DNA of 64,000 bases from contig NZ_CP113977.2 of assembly GCF_026870175.2 (NCBI RefSeq), forward strand, positions 2,480,001-2,544,000. Direction: 5' to 3'. The translations under genes were made by a program, and so were the position numbers. This document shows, piece after piece, positions 1 to 8,585 of the stretch. The notes beneath the pieces were generated by a model that saw only the letters and a program-made list of their open reading frames with translations, was not told the DNA's origin and searched no databases. The first letter of the stretch is position 1; each line of letters begins with the position of its first letter. This stretch comes from Flavobacterium aestivum. Lineage in GTDB: Bacteria > Bacteroidota > Bacteroidia > Flavobacteriales > Flavobacteriaceae.

Positions 1-687
1 CAAGCAGCCTCCAAGGATAAATTAGCAGGTGATATGGCTGATCTAGAAAAAGCACAAAAAGATTACGAGCGATTTAAGAATATGTATGCCGATTCTGCCG
101 TGACACGCAATCAATACGATCAGGTGGTTTCTAAGCTGCAATCTACAAAAGCCTATCTGAATGCCGGTGAAAAAGAATTATTGGCAAGCAAATCGATTAC
201 AGCACAAAGTCATACCAATCTCGAAGCTGCGAGTGCGACTGTAGCCCGAAAAAAAGCAGATTTAGACAATGCTTTATTGCAGCTGTCTTACACCCGTATC
301 ATTGCTTTGGCCGATGGCTATGTGGGAGAGAGAACCATATCAGTAGGAGAATTGATCAATGCTAATCAGGTGGTGGCAACGCTGGTTTTGAACCAAAAAC
401 TATGGGTAAATGCTAATTTTAAAGAAACCCAAATTGAAAAAATTAAGCAGGGACAAGAAGTAACTATAACCATTGATGCACTTGATGACAAAGAGTTTAA
501 AGGAAAAGTGGTTGGATTTTCCCCAGCTACTGGAGCCAAATTCTCGATGGTAGAACCCGATAATTCCACAGGAAATTTTGTAAAAATCACACAACGTATT
601 CCCGTGAAAATTGATTTTGAAGCTTCCGCAAAAGAACTGGCGGATGTAAAACCTGGAATGAATGTCACTGTAGAAATTAAAAAATAA
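1..687 (+). CDS. HlyD/EmrA-type membrane fusion protein (5' truncated)
   Basis: The reading frame is open from base 1, so the gene begins outside the window; 228 codons are present. The visible part has a long coiled-coil hairpin (about residues 10-90, rich in Lys/Ala/Asp), then a lipoyl/barrel-sandwich return strand (AxGYVGERTISVGELI) and a beta-barrel region (LWVNANFKETQI...GQEVTITIDA) ending in a PGMNVTVEIKK tail. This is the C-terminal half of a periplasmic adaptor linking an inner-membrane transporter to an outer-membrane TolC-like channel. The MFS transporter 92 bp downstream on the same strand is the expected partner, as in EmrAB pairs. Substrate is not deducible. Confidence 0.9.
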   Translation, partial: QAASKDKLAGDMADLEKAQKDYERFKNMYADSAVTRNQYDQVVSKLQSTKAYLNAGEKELLASKSITAQSHTNLEAASATVARKKADLDNALLQLSYTRIIALADGYVGERTISVGELINANQVVATLVLNQKLWVNANFKETQIEKIKQGQEVTITIDALDDKEFKGKVVGFSPATGAKFSMVEPDNSTGNFVKITQRIPVKIDFEASAKELADVKPGMNVTVEIKK

Positions 688-707
688 TTAGGAATGATTT
701 TCTAAAG

Positions 708-740
708 AAACCTAACAGGTTTCTAAAAACTGTTAGGTTT
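708..740 (+). terminator. Hairpin between the adaptor and MFS genes
   Basis: An 11-bp perfect inverted repeat (AAACCTAACAG at 708-718, CTGTTAGGTTT at 730-740) with an 11-nt loop lies 21 bases after the adaptor stop. It has no long U-tract, so it may be an attenuator or mRNA-stabilising hairpin inside the efflux operon rather than a full terminator. Confidence 0.55.
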
Positions 741-778
741 GATAGAAGGAAAACATGAAGGTTTTTAAATAAAAAAAA

Positions 779-2347
779 ATGGCTTTAATCAAAAAAGGAA
801 GTGTGTTTACCCTAGTAGGACTTTATCTCCTTACGATTCCTTTTTTCAATGCATTGAATGTCACCTCTTATGACAATTCACAGATACTAGGGCATTTTGG
901 AGCTTCAACAACAGCGTTTACCTATTCGACCTATATTCCTTTTTTTGCAATGCTTGGTTTTTTGCCTTTAGGTTTGAAAATAGGAAAACAAATTCCAATG
1001 CGAACGATGATTTTGTCGGTTAGTTTTCTGTCCATCATTTGCAATACAGCATCACTTTTTGCAACCACTATCGAATGGTTTACGGTATGGCGTGCTTTAT
1101 TGGCCATCTTATCGATCATAGGGATTTTTGCTTCGATAATTCCTATACTACTAAAATACAATCCGACTTTTAATATGGCCATTTTGTATGGTATCGTTCA
1201 GTTTATTCTACAGGGGAGCAAGCAACTGTACCAATATTTTGGAACACAAATGACCAGTGTACATAATTGGACTTTTGGGGTTTATTTTCTGAATGTCAAT
1301 TTTTTGCTGGCAATAGTTTTGGCTTGGATTTTTTACCAAAAAGATGTGGCACCTATGAAATCAGTTTTTCAATTTGATTGGAGAGGCTGGGTTATTTTAC
1401 TGTTGTTTCTGGTAGTCATTCTTTTTCTTTGCGCTGAAGGGCAAACCCGCAACTGGTTAAGTGATCATAAGGTTGCCATGGCATTTGCATTTTTGTTGCT
1501 TATAATCGGAATTTATCTAATCCACGTTCGATATACCAAAGAGCCATTAATCAATCCCGATGTCTATAAGTTTCCAAATGTAGTATTGGGTTCGCTACTC
1601 TTTTTTTATACCGGAATGATGAATGGCACCGGAAGTGTAGTAACCGGCTTTATGACCAATATTTTGGGTTTCGACAGTATTTATGTTGCCCGAACCCATT
1701 TGGCTATCCTGATAGGGTTATTTATAGCCATTCCGTTATCGACCTATCTTTTGTTCAAACGAATTTATCTGGCTACTCTTTGGGTTGTAGGATTTGCTTG
1801 TTATGGTCTGTATCATACCATTCTATACTTTAGATTTTATCCTGAAATTGATACAAGCGATTTTTTCGGCCCCTTTATTTTCAAAGGACTAGCCATTGGT
1901 TTTTTGTATCCGGCGGCTTCACTTTATATCTCAGAAAAAGTGCCAAAACCTTTGGGTGATTCCCGAATGATGAGCGGCGTGATTTCACGTGCCGTTTTTG
2001 CCTCCTTATTGGGAGGGGCAATTTTAGGAACATTTATTTCTAATATGAATGTACAGCATAAAACAGGTCTTAGCCAACAATTATCGGAGTTAAACCCAGC
2101 GGCAAAAGAACAGCTGGATAAAAATAAAAGATATTTTATGCTTAACGGATTATCGGCTTGGGAGGCACAGAAAAAAGCCGAGAAAAGCCTTTCCAACCAA
2201 ACGTCACAATCAGCATTAATGTTGGCTTATAAGGATATTTATTTGGTAATGGCAGCTTTGTGCTTTTTCCCAATATTGGTTCTCTTGCTGTTCCGGATAG
2301 GAAGAAGACCAATAGGAAGTGTTGAGGTGGAGCCGATACCGTTTTAG
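779..2347 (+). CDS. MFS drug efflux transporter, EmrB/DHA2 type
   Basis: The 522-residue protein is almost entirely hydrophobic, with about 14 predicted membrane segments. This is the size and topology of the DHA2 (14-TM) drug:H+ antiporters of the inner membrane. A large loop rich in Gln/Lys (about residues 415-470) precedes the last segment. It follows an HlyD/EmrA-type adaptor on the same strand, so the two probably build a tripartite pump with an outer-membrane channel encoded upstream of the window. The start ATG at 779 follows an A-rich stretch with no Shine-Dalgarno, which is normal for this phylum. The efflux substrate is unknown. Confidence 0.88.
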   Translation: MALIKKGSVFTLVGLYLLTIPFFNALNVTSYDNSQILGHFGASTTAFTYSTYIPFFAMLGFLPLGLKIGKQIPMRTMILSVSFLSIICNTASLFATTIEWFTVWRALLAILSIIGIFASIIPILLKYNPTFNMAILYGIVQFILQGSKQLYQYFGTQMTSVHNWTFGVYFLNVNFLLAIVLAWIFYQKDVAPMKSVFQFDWRGWVILLLFLVVILFLCAEGQTRNWLSDHKVAMAFAFLLLIIGIYLIHVRYTKEPLINPDVYKFPNVVLGSLLFFYTGMMNGTGSVVTGFMTNILGFDSIYVARTHLAILIGLFIAIPLSTYLLFKRIYLATLWVVGFACYGLYHTILYFRFYPEIDTSDFFGPFIFKGLAIGFLYPAASLYISEKVPKPLGDSRMMSGVISRAVFASLLGGAILGTFISNMNVQHKTGLSQQLSELNPAAKEQLDKNKRYFMLNGLSAWEAQKKAEKSLSNQTSQSALMLAYKDIYLVMAALCFFPILVLLLFRIGRRPIGSVEVEPIPF

Positions 2348-2426
2348 TAAGTTTCTAAGTTGCAGAGTTACTAAGAGGCTAAGTTTTTGAGATTCGGAGT
2401 TTCTAAGTGATTAAGGGTTGAATGTG

Positions 2427-2965
2427 TGTATTAAAAAAAGATTATACTTAGACTCATGTTATGAGTTTGAAATATTTAAAAATATGCTTTGCGTCTCAGC
2501 GCCTTTGTGAGCCTAATTTCACGCAAAGGCGCAAAGACGCGAAAAAAAGAGAGGATTAAGTGTAAAAACTTAGAATCTCAGATTCTTAGCAACTAAGGAT
2601 TATGGAAATGTATTAAAAAAAGATTATACTTAAACTAATGCCATGAGTTTAATATATTTAAAATATGCTTTGCGTCTCTGCGTCTTTACGAGCCCAATTT
2701 CACGCAAAGGCGCAAAGACGCAAAGGAAAGAGAGGATTAAGTGTAAAAACTTAGAATCTCAGATTCTTAGCAACTAAGGATTGTAGGAATGTATTAAAAA
2801 AAGATTATATTTAAGCTTATACTATGAGTTTGACTTATTTAAAATATGCTTTGCGCCTTAGCGCCTTAGCGAGGTTAATTTCACGCAAAGACGCAAAGAA
2901 AAGAAAGAATTAAGTATGAAAAAAAACTTAGAAACTTAGAATCTCAGATCCTTAGTAACTTAAAA
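2427..2965. repeat. Three tandem ~181-bp palindromic intergenic repeats
   Basis: This fills most of the 659-base gap between the MFS gene and the channel gene, and no gene is visible in it. Three copies start at about 2427, 2609 and 2790 (spacing 182 and 181). Each holds two hairpins. The larger pairs a GCGTCTnnGCGCCTTTG-like arm (2488-2509 in copy 1) with its complement GCAAAGGCGCAAAGACGC (2520-2541). The smaller is CTTAGAATC-TCA-GATTCTTAG. Copy 3 is more diverged in its large hairpin. A similar CGCAAAG/CTTTGCG arrangement recurs at 36385-36530. These resemble REP/MITE-like elements of Flavobacterium genomes. Confidence 0.85.
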
Positions 2966-3006
2966 GGAAAAAACTTAAAATCTTAGAGACTTAAAAAAGA
3001 AAAACT

Positions 3007-3711
3007 ATGAATGAAAATAAATACCGGTTTTTGAATCAGTTATGGAATAAGGAAAGTGGACTAAGCGGAATGCTGGTCTTACTTTTCATCATGCATTTTG
3101 TATTGATTCCAATATTTGGGAGTTACCCATATTTTATGATTATCATCAATGTATTTTGGATGATGTTCCTGATAGCGGGTATTATTACTTTGTTCAAATC
3201 TAAAAAGCAAAAAGCTTCGTTCATAATTATCCCGTTTATGTTTATCCTTTTCGGATGGATTACGGTTTTTGAGCAGACGCCATTTGTTTTATTTGCTGAT
3301 ATTTTTTTCACCATTGCCACTTTTGGATTGTTGATAGTTTTGGTATTGAAAAAAGTTTTTGAGCCGGGACCCATCACAGGATACAGAGTAATAGGTTCCA
3401 TAGTGGTGTATATGATTTTTGCCAATTTATGGTCAGCGATTTATTTGTTTATCTACGAACACATTCCGGGGGCATTCCAAATCACCTTACCGGCTTTTGA
3501 AAGCAATACATTACAAGCTAATTTTTTGTATTTTAGTTACATAACAATCACAACGACAGGTTTTGGTGAGATTGTGCCTTTGCATCCCATTGCCAGATCA
3601 ATGGTGCAAATAGAAGCCATAATAGGGGTTTTGTATCCCGTGATTCTTATTGGTCGTCTGGTTTCGGATGCCAATGAAAACAATGTCAAAAAGAAACAAA
3701 AGCAACAATGA
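3007..3711 (+). CDS. Two-TM-type potassium channel family protein (ion_trans_2)
   Basis: A 234-residue membrane protein with about four N-terminal hydrophobic segments followed by an ion-channel module: outer helix (about 125-145), pore helix and selectivity filter TTTGFGE near residue 185, and an inner helix (MVQIEAIIGVLYPVILIGRLV). The filter has GFG rather than the common GYG, which some prokaryotic K+ channels tolerate. There is no RCK/TrkA-N regulatory domain, so gating is unclear. It lies 35 bases before the AI-2E family gene. Its role is probably K+ flux across the inner membrane. Confidence 0.8.
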   Translation: MNENKYRFLNQLWNKESGLSGMLVLLFIMHFVLIPIFGSYPYFMIIINVFWMMFLIAGIITLFKSKKQKASFIIIPFMFILFGWITVFEQTPFVLFADIFFTIATFGLLIVLVLKKVFEPGPITGYRVIGSIVVYMIFANLWSAIYLFIYEHIPGAFQITLPAFESNTLQANFLYFSYITITTTGFGEIVPLHPIARSMVQIEAIIGVLYPVILIGRLVSDANENNVKKKQKQQ

Positions 3712-3746
3712 TATTTTAATCTTAACTAATCTTTAAACCAACACTT

Positions 3747-4820
3747 ATGGAAAATTCAAACCCATACAAAAGCAAACAGCTTTTTGAAGTCATTTTACAG
3801 CTAGGACTAGTTTTTCTTATTTTAGGATTTTGCATCAAACTTTTATTGCCTTTTATGATGCCAATTCTTTGGGCCATTATATTGGCAATTATACTATATC
3901 CGGGATTTGATTTTCTGCAAAAGAAACTGAAAGGACGCAAAAGCCTAGCTTCATTCATAATTATAGCCATCATATTGATAATCATTATTGCACCAACGGT
4001 CATATTTGTAAATTCGATTACAGCCAGTATTACCGAATTAAAAGCAGGGGTAGAGAATGGCACTCTGAAAGTGGCAACACCGGGACAAAACATCAAGGAT
4101 TGGCCTATTATTGGGGATAAAGCCTATGACTTTCTTTATACTTTATCTACAGATTTAAAAGCGGGCGTACTCGAATACAAAGAACAAATAATCGAATTGT
4201 CCAAAAAGCTGTTGGGAAGCGTTCTCAGTTCTACAGTAGCGCTATTGCAGGTGATACTTTCGGTGATTATTGCAGGAGTATTAATGGTTTCTACAAGTGC
4301 CCAAAATTTGGCTACTAATTTCATCAAGAGAATAGCAGGCGATTCGGGAGACGAATTTTTAAACATATCTGTTTCTACAGTGTTTCAAGTAGTCAAAGGA
4401 ATATTGGGCGTTGCTATCATCCAAACCTTGATCCAAGCAGTTGGATTATTTGGTTGTGGAGTTCCTTTTGCAGGAGTACTAACACTATTGTGTTTGATGT
4501 TGTCTATCATTCAAGTAGGTCCCATTATTGTCAATCTTGGGGTAATCGCTTATCTGTTTTCATTAGATAACACCACGGCTGCTCTTGGTTGGACTGTCTT
4601 TTTTATCTTCAGCGGACTGTCAGACAATGTTCTAAAACCATTGTTGTTAGGGAAAGGGGCTCTTGTGCCAATGTTGGTTATTTTCCTTGGCGTAATCGGA
4701 GGATTTATGATGTCGGGTTTTGTGGGTCTATTCGTTGGACCAATCATCTTTTCTATAGGTTATAAATTATTTGCCGCTTGGATGGATGATAAGCCTGAAA
4801 GTACTACAGCTGAAATATAA
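3747..4820 (+). CDS. AI-2E family transporter (PerM/YdiK/TqsA superfamily)
   Basis: The 357-residue protein has paired N-terminal membrane segments (about 15-85), a long soluble stretch (about 95-150, TELKAGVENG...), then a C-terminal bundle of five or more hydrophobic segments with SGLSDNVLKPLLLG and GVIGGFMMSGFVGLFVGP motifs characteristic of the family. Members are inner-membrane permeases; a few export autoinducer-2 or Na+/H+, but most have no assigned substrate. It probably shares a transcript with the K+ channel 35 bp upstream. It is the last gene before the cassette-like region. Confidence 0.85.
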   Translation: MENSNPYKSKQLFEVILQLGLVFLILGFCIKLLLPFMMPILWAIILAIILYPGFDFLQKKLKGRKSLASFIIIAIILIIIIAPTVIFVNSITASITELKAGVENGTLKVATPGQNIKDWPIIGDKAYDFLYTLSTDLKAGVLEYKEQIIELSKKLLGSVLSSTVALLQVILSVIIAGVLMVSTSAQNLATNFIKRIAGDSGDEFLNISVSTVFQVVKGILGVAIIQTLIQAVGLFGCGVPFAGVLTLLCLMLSIIQVGPIIVNLGVIAYLFSLDNTTAALGWTVFFIFSGLSDNVLKPLLLGKGALVPMLVIFLGVIGGFMMSGFVGLFVGPIIFSIGYKLFAAWMDDKPESTTAEI

Positions 4821-4851
4821 ATCAGAAGAATGAACTTAATTTAATCCCAAA

Positions 4852-4888
4852 CCCGCTATAGTAACGGGACGTTAGCTGTAACCGTCCC
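4852..4888 (+). repeat. attC-like GTTAGC hairpin at the left end of the accessory array
   Basis: GGGACG (4866-4871) and CGTCCC (4883-4888) pair around a loop containing GTTAGCTGTAAC. An overlapping CCCG/CGGG pairing is possible at 4852-4868. The GTTAGC core recurs before the lipoprotein gene (10908) and before the TetR gene (11768). It may be the left boundary recombination-like site of the accessory gene array. Confidence 0.45.
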
Positions 4889-4934
4889 AAGAATCACCGA
4901 AAAAGATAAATTCACAACATAAATATTGATATAA

Positions 4935-6005
4935 ATGGAAGATCTAAAATTAAAATTGCAACAATTGCACCAAAGAGTTCACTCTTTAAAAGACCAAATA
5001 AATACCGAGGAAGCTACAAAAAATGCTTTTGTAATGCCTTTTATTCAAATTCTTGGTTATGATATTTTCAATCCAACAGAAGTAATTCCTGAATTTGTTT
5101 GTGATATTGGAACTAAAAAAGGAGAGAAAATTGACTATGTAATTAAAAGAGATGGCGAACCAATTTTAATAATTGAATGTAAAAATTGGAAAGAAAATGT
5201 TGATGCGCATAATTCTCAACTTCATAGATATTATCACGTTTCAAAATCCCGTTTTGGGGTTTTAACAAACGGACATATCTATAATTTTTATGCAGATTTA
5301 GAGAAGCCAAATATAATGGATGAAAAGCCATTTTTTACTTTAGATATATCAAACTTAAAAGATGCAAGTTTAAAAATTTTAGAAAATTTTTCTAGAAACG
5401 GATATAATCTTGAAGAAATTTTAGATTCTGCAGAAGGCTTAAAATATATAAAAGCAATAAGAAACGAATTTGAAAAAGAAATACAAGAACCATCAGACGA
5501 AATAGTTCGACTTTTAGTAAGCAGATTTTTTAATAAACCATTGACAGCTCCAAGATTAGTTACGTTCAAAGAATATACTAAAAAAGCTTTTTCCAACTCA
5601 ATAAATGAATCAATAAACTTCAGATTAAAAAATGCTTTAAATATAAATGAAACTGTTCCTTCTAAAACTACTGAATCAATTACAGCAATTGATGAAAATG
5701 TTGAAACTCCAAAATTCATAACAACAGAAGAAGAAATGGAAGGTTCACAAATAATTAAAGCAATTTTAAGAGAAATTTTGCCAGCTTCAAGAATTGCTTT
5801 TAGAGATACGCAATCATATTTTGGTATTTTATTAGATGACAATAATCGAAAACCTATTTGTCGTTTGCATTTTAATTCCTCAAATAAATACATTGAACTT
5901 TTCAATAATGGAAAAGATAATGGAGAAAAAAAATTAATATCTTCTTTAGACGAAATTTATAATTATAAAGCCGAATTATTGAGAACAATAAAAAACTATG
6001 AATAA
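4935..6005 (+). CDS. Orphan HsdR N-terminal-domain nuclease-like protein
   Basis: A 356-residue protein. Residues about 25-140 match the type I restriction HsdR N-terminal (PD-(D/E)xK) fold. GYDIF leads into an Asp at about 67 (GEKIDYVI), then the ECK signature at about 81-83 (ILIIECKNW), with a following Gln-Leu-Tyr helix. No helicase motor is present, so this is the stand-alone form. The C-terminal part (about 250-356) looks like a small alpha/beta domain that ends in SLDEIYNYKAELLRTIKNYE. Stand-alone members are usually annotated only as type I restriction enzyme R N-terminal domain proteins and their substrate is unknown. It is AT-rich and is the first gene of the accessory array. Confidence 0.75.
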   Translation: MEDLKLKLQQLHQRVHSLKDQINTEEATKNAFVMPFIQILGYDIFNPTEVIPEFVCDIGTKKGEKIDYVIKRDGEPILIIECKNWKENVDAHNSQLHRYYHVSKSRFGVLTNGHIYNFYADLEKPNIMDEKPFFTLDISNLKDASLKILENFSRNGYNLEEILDSAEGLKYIKAIRNEFEKEIQEPSDEIVRLLVSRFFNKPLTAPRLVTFKEYTKKAFSNSINESINFRLKNALNINETVPSKTTESITAIDENVETPKFITTEEEMEGSQIIKAILREILPASRIAFRDTQSYFGILLDDNNRKPICRLHFNSSNKYIELFNNGKDNGEKKLISSLDEIYNYKAELLRTIKNYE

Positions 6006-6030
6006 AACGTAAAATAGTTACAGTAAACTG

Positions 6031-6205
6031 ATCGCTCTGATTTGCAATCCGTGCAGGCAACAATAAACTATTAGACGAGGCAAAAAGCTACAAGAAAAAT
6101 TTTTTGTAGCTTTTTGCATTTATAAATAGAAAAAATAATCTTTGTGGGCACGGATTGTAAATACGGGCTATCATTTTGATAATTCACAATCGACTAGAGC
6201 GAGAA
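6031..6205. repeat. Nested inverted-repeat element with internal hairpin
   Basis: An outer pair CGCTCT (6033-6038) / AGAGCG (6198-6203) encloses a second pair, ATTTGCAATCCGTGC (6040-6054) against GCACGGATTGTAAAT (6148-6162, two mismatches). Inside that lies a 14-bp perfect hairpin (6080-6117). The layout is that of a small non-autonomous element or structured RNA between the HsdR-N gene and the next gene. No ORF is inside. Confidence 0.55.
6080..6117 (+). terminator. Strong hairpin, terminator-like
   Basis: GCAAAAAGCTACAA (6080-6093) pairs perfectly with TTGTAGCTTTTTGC (6104-6117) over a 10-nt A/T loop. It is 75 bases after the HsdR-N stop and could end that transcript. Confidence 0.6.
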
Positions 6206-6232
6206 AGTTAATTGCTATAATTTCAAAACTAA

Positions 6233-6790
6233 ATGAAAAATCAAAACTGTTATATAGAATTTGAAATTGATGATTATGAAAAGTTCAATCATTTGAAAAA
6301 GAATTTTGAATTATTGAAAATTGCAAAAAATAATCAAGAACAAAAAGGCGAAAAATTTTGGTTAGATAATTTTCCAAAATATGTAATAGAAAAATTTTAC
6401 TTTTCTGATACTGATTTAAAACCAGATTTCAAAACAGCGGAATTAGAGGAATTTACTTGGTACTTCTTTGGACTAATAGAATTACTCGAAAGAGATTATG
6501 AAATAGAATATGTAAGTTGTGAAGAAATAGAATTTCGTAAAGGACGGTTAGAATATCAACCCTATAGTTATCCATACGGAGGAATAACAGGATTAGTAAT
6601 ATTTGTTGATTCTTTTGGTTGTAAACCAATAAAAATTGATGATGGAATAAGCTTGTATGAGATAAATTTTTTGGATAATGGTGATTTTAGTATTACTGAT
6701 TTAGAAGATATTGAAAAGCAAAATAGTTCTAATAAGCTTTTTAATTCTAATGAGCTTTTATGGAAGTTTGTAAAGAGATTCAAAAGATAA
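6233..6790 (+). CDS. Hypothetical protein, 185 aa, acidic
   Basis: I do not recognise the family. The protein is soluble, Glu/Asp/Lys/Phe-rich and has no signal peptide or membrane segment. It shows alternating hydrophobic strands (EFTWYFFGLIELLERDYEIEY) and a central YPYGGITGL turn, followed by LVIFVDSFGCKP. The size, acidity and position among unrelated small genes would fit an immunity-like or stress protein, but that is only a guess. It is followed by a repeat at 6805-6940 and precedes a small membrane protein on the same strand. Confidence 0.65.
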   Translation: MKNQNCYIEFEIDDYEKFNHLKKNFELLKIAKNNQEQKGEKFWLDNFPKYVIEKFYFSDTDLKPDFKTAELEEFTWYFFGLIELLERDYEIEYVSCEEIEFRKGRLEYQPYSYPYGGITGLVIFVDSFGCKPIKIDDGISLYEINFLDNGDFSITDLEDIEKQNSSNKLFNSNELLWKFVKRFKR

Positions 6791-6804
6791 ATTGTTTAAA
6801 GTAA

Positions 6805-6940
6805 TTAACTGCAGTTTAATGAAATTGGAGTTTTTGGGCTTAAATTATGTTGGTTTTTCATTTGTAAACTTTATCTTAAAATTTATATATTTGGGTAAAC
6901 CGTTTCCCAGACTTCATAAAGATGGCGGTATGTTAAGAGC
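6805..6940 (+). repeat. Cassette-flanking repeat, copy 1 (contains promoter)
   Basis: It runs from TAACTGCAGTT (6806) to GTTAAGAG (6932-6939). It shares long blocks with 9147-9290, 10222-10322 and 11641-11774: AACTGyrGTT near the left end, gAGTTTTTnGGCTTaA, then TTGTAAACTTTaTCTTAAAtTTATA and AAACCGTTTCCC with ACTTCnnnAAGA. The conserved middle includes a promoter (6862-6893). Recurrence of the same sequence between unrelated genes points to cassette boundaries. Confidence 0.7.
6862..6893 (+). promoter_or_regulatory. TTG-N21-TATATTTG promoter inside cassette repeat 1
   Basis: A -33 TTG at 6862-6864 and a -7 box TATATTTG at 6886-6893 fit the Bacteroidota housekeeping consensus. It would drive the membrane protein gene at 6971 with a leader of about 70 nt. 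Confidence 0.7.
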
Positions 6941-6970
6941 AATTTTGTAAACATCAATAAACTCAACTAT

Positions 6971-7570
6971 ATGAATAATTTAAAACCAGGAGATTTTTTT
7001 TTCGGATTAATGGAGTTCTTAGCATATATAGTTCCAGGTTTCATACTATGTATAACTTTGCCAATAATAAAAAAATATTGTGTGTTTGATTCGTTGAATA
7101 TAGCTGAAAATGAAGCAACAGCATTTACTTTGTTATCCTTCATCCTTATTTCCTATATACTAGGACATTTTATACACCATATTTGCGCAATGGCTTTAAA
7201 TCCGATTTATGAAATCGTTTACTTAAAACGCAAGATGAAAAAGCATGCAAGCTTCATAAATGAAAGTGAAGAAGTCATTTTAAAAAAACTTCCCGTACAG
7301 ATTGACTTACTGAAAGCCTCAGAAGCGTATCTTAGAATAAATCATCCAAATTTGATTGCAGAATTAGAAAAGCATGAAGCAAATTCTAAACTCTTTAGAT
7401 CTTTGTCTTTATTGAGTCTTTATTTGTGTTTTTTTTCAAGCTTAAATTGGATAATTATTTCTTCGTTAATTGTTATCTCCATTTTGTCATTTAATAAATT
7501 TGCAAACCAAAGATGGACACACCGTTACTTGGTTTATCAATATTTTTTGATTGCCACAGAGGTCAAATAA
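6971..7570 (+). CDS. Hypothetical membrane protein, 199 aa
   Basis: Unrecognised family. Two hydrophobic segments lie near the N-terminus (about 10-35 LAYIVPGFILCITLPII, about 50-75 LLSFILISYILGHFIHHI). A soluble, charged helical region with a KKMKKH turn follows (about 85-135), then a final hydrophobic hairpin (about 138-165) and a basic C-terminus. The His residues after segment 2 (HFIHHICA) are notable. It is preceded by a promoter-bearing repeat and followed by an ACTAAC motif (7578-7583), as expected for a stand-alone cassette gene. Confidence 0.65.
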   Translation: MNNLKPGDFFFGLMEFLAYIVPGFILCITLPIIKKYCVFDSLNIAENEATAFTLLSFILISYILGHFIHHICAMALNPIYEIVYLKRKMKKHASFINESEEVILKKLPVQIDLLKASEAYLRINHPNLIAELEKHEANSKLFRSLSLLSLYLCFFSSLNWIIISSLIVISILSFNKFANQRWTHRYLVYQYFLIATEVK

Positions 7571-7572
7571 AA

Positions 7573-7604
7573 TTGTACTAACAACGGATTCTATTGTACA
7601 TTTG
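7573..7604 (+). promoter_or_regulatory. Promoter deciding the start of the hydrolase gene
   Basis: TTG at 7573-7575 and TACATTTG at 7597-7604 are spaced by 21 nt. Transcription would begin near 7611, so the GTG at 7604 cannot be the start codon and the ATG at 7625 is preferred. Confidence 0.65.
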
Positions 7605-7624
7605 TGCTAAATAGAACATTTAGC

Positions 7625-8389
7625 ATGACCCAAGAACATCCAAATCTTAATGAAATTGCAATTAAAAGAATAGGCAATTATTCAGATCTACCAACAATCA
7701 TTTTTTTGCACGATTCATTAGGTTGCATCGAGTTGTGGCGTGATTTTCCAGAAAAGCTTAGCGAACTAACAAAATGTAATGTGATTGTTTATGATCGTCA
7801 AGGTTATGGTAAGTCAGCTCCGTTCTCTTATACGGAACGCGACAATTATTACATGGAATTAGAAGCCGATATTTTAAATGAATTGTTACAAAAGTGGAAT
7901 GTTGACAAAGCAATTCTTTTCGGTCACAGCGATGGCGGTTCGATTGCACTTATTACCGCAGCAAAATATCCGAAAAATATAGTAGGCGTAATTACTGAGG
8001 GAGCTCATATTTTTGTTGAAGATATAACTGTGAAAGGTATCACGGAAGCAACAGAACTTTATAGCACAACGAATTTGAAGGCTAAGTTAGAAAAATACCA
8101 TGGCGATAAGACAGACGACATGTTTTGGGCGTGGGCAAAAACTTGGGTGACAAATGATTTCAAAACTTGGAATATTGAAAATTTTCTGCCTTCAATCAAA
8201 TGTCCAGTACTAATTATACAAGGTGAAGCTGATGAGTATGGAACTTTAAAACAAGTTCACAGAATAATAGATCAAGTCAGTGGTGAATCTTTCGATTTTA
8301 TAATTCCAAATGTTGGTCATACACCACATAAAGAAGTTTCCGAATTAATTTTAGAACGAACAGCTAAATTCATAAATAGAGTCAGTTAG
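7625..8389 (+). CDS. Alpha/beta hydrolase
   Basis: A 254-residue cytoplasmic alpha/beta-hydrolase. An oxyanion segment FLHDSLG lies near residue 25, the nucleophile elbow GHSDGG near 105, an acidic residue in GEADEYGT near 207 and the catalytic His in VGHTPHKE near 235. The cap region is short and Trp-rich (MFWAWAKTWVTNDFKTW). Substrate cannot be assigned; esterases or C-C bond hydrolases of this type are common. The upstream in-frame GTG at 7604 overlaps the promoter, so ATG 7625 was chosen. It sits alone between two repeat boundaries. Confidence 0.85.
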   Translation: MTQEHPNLNEIAIKRIGNYSDLPTIIFLHDSLGCIELWRDFPEKLSELTKCNVIVYDRQGYGKSAPFSYTERDNYYMELEADILNELLQKWNVDKAILFGHSDGGSIALITAAKYPKNIVGVITEGAHIFVEDITVKGITEATELYSTTNLKAKLEKYHGDKTDDMFWAWAKTWVTNDFKTWNIENFLPSIKCPVLIIQGEADEYGTLKQVHRIIDQVSGESFDFIIPNVGHTPHKEVSELILERTAKFINRVS

Positions 8390-8398
8390 ACTGTAGAT

Positions 8399-8494
8399 AG
8401 CAACGGTTTTTAGCTAAGAAATTGAGTTTTGCTTTCTTAACTTCTTTATCACACCGATTAAAGTCAGGTATAATTTCCGAAAAAGTCGTTAAGC
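8399..8494 (+). repeat. Cassette-flanking repeat, diverged copy
   Basis: AGCAACGGTTTTTAGCTAAG then AAATTGAGTTTT align with the left half of the repeat at 6805 (AACTGCAGTTTAATG then AAATTGGAGTTTT). The right end is GTTAAGC (8488-8494), which fits the integron core-site consensus GTTRRRY. The promoter of parD follows. Confidence 0.5.
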
Positions 8495-8541
8495 TACTAA
8501 ATGTTGTGAGTAACTTTATCTCAAAAAAACGCAAAAAAGTA

Positions 8542-8572
8542 TTGTGCAAAATACCAAGACTTGGCATCTTTG
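8542..8572 (+). promoter_or_regulatory. parD promoter
   Basis: TTG at 8542-8544 and CATCTTTG at 8565-8572 are spaced by 20 nt, 13 nt before the parD ATG. The nearby CCAAGACTTGG (8554-8564) is an 11-nt palindrome between the boxes and could be the RHH antitoxin operator. Confidence 0.55.
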
Positions 8573-8585
8573 ATAAAAAAAGATT

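Noticed and set aside
4866..4888. Riboswitch upstream of the HsdR-N gene
   Set aside because: The hairpin is short and shares the GTTAGC core of the other cassette boundaries; no aptamer pattern was recognised.
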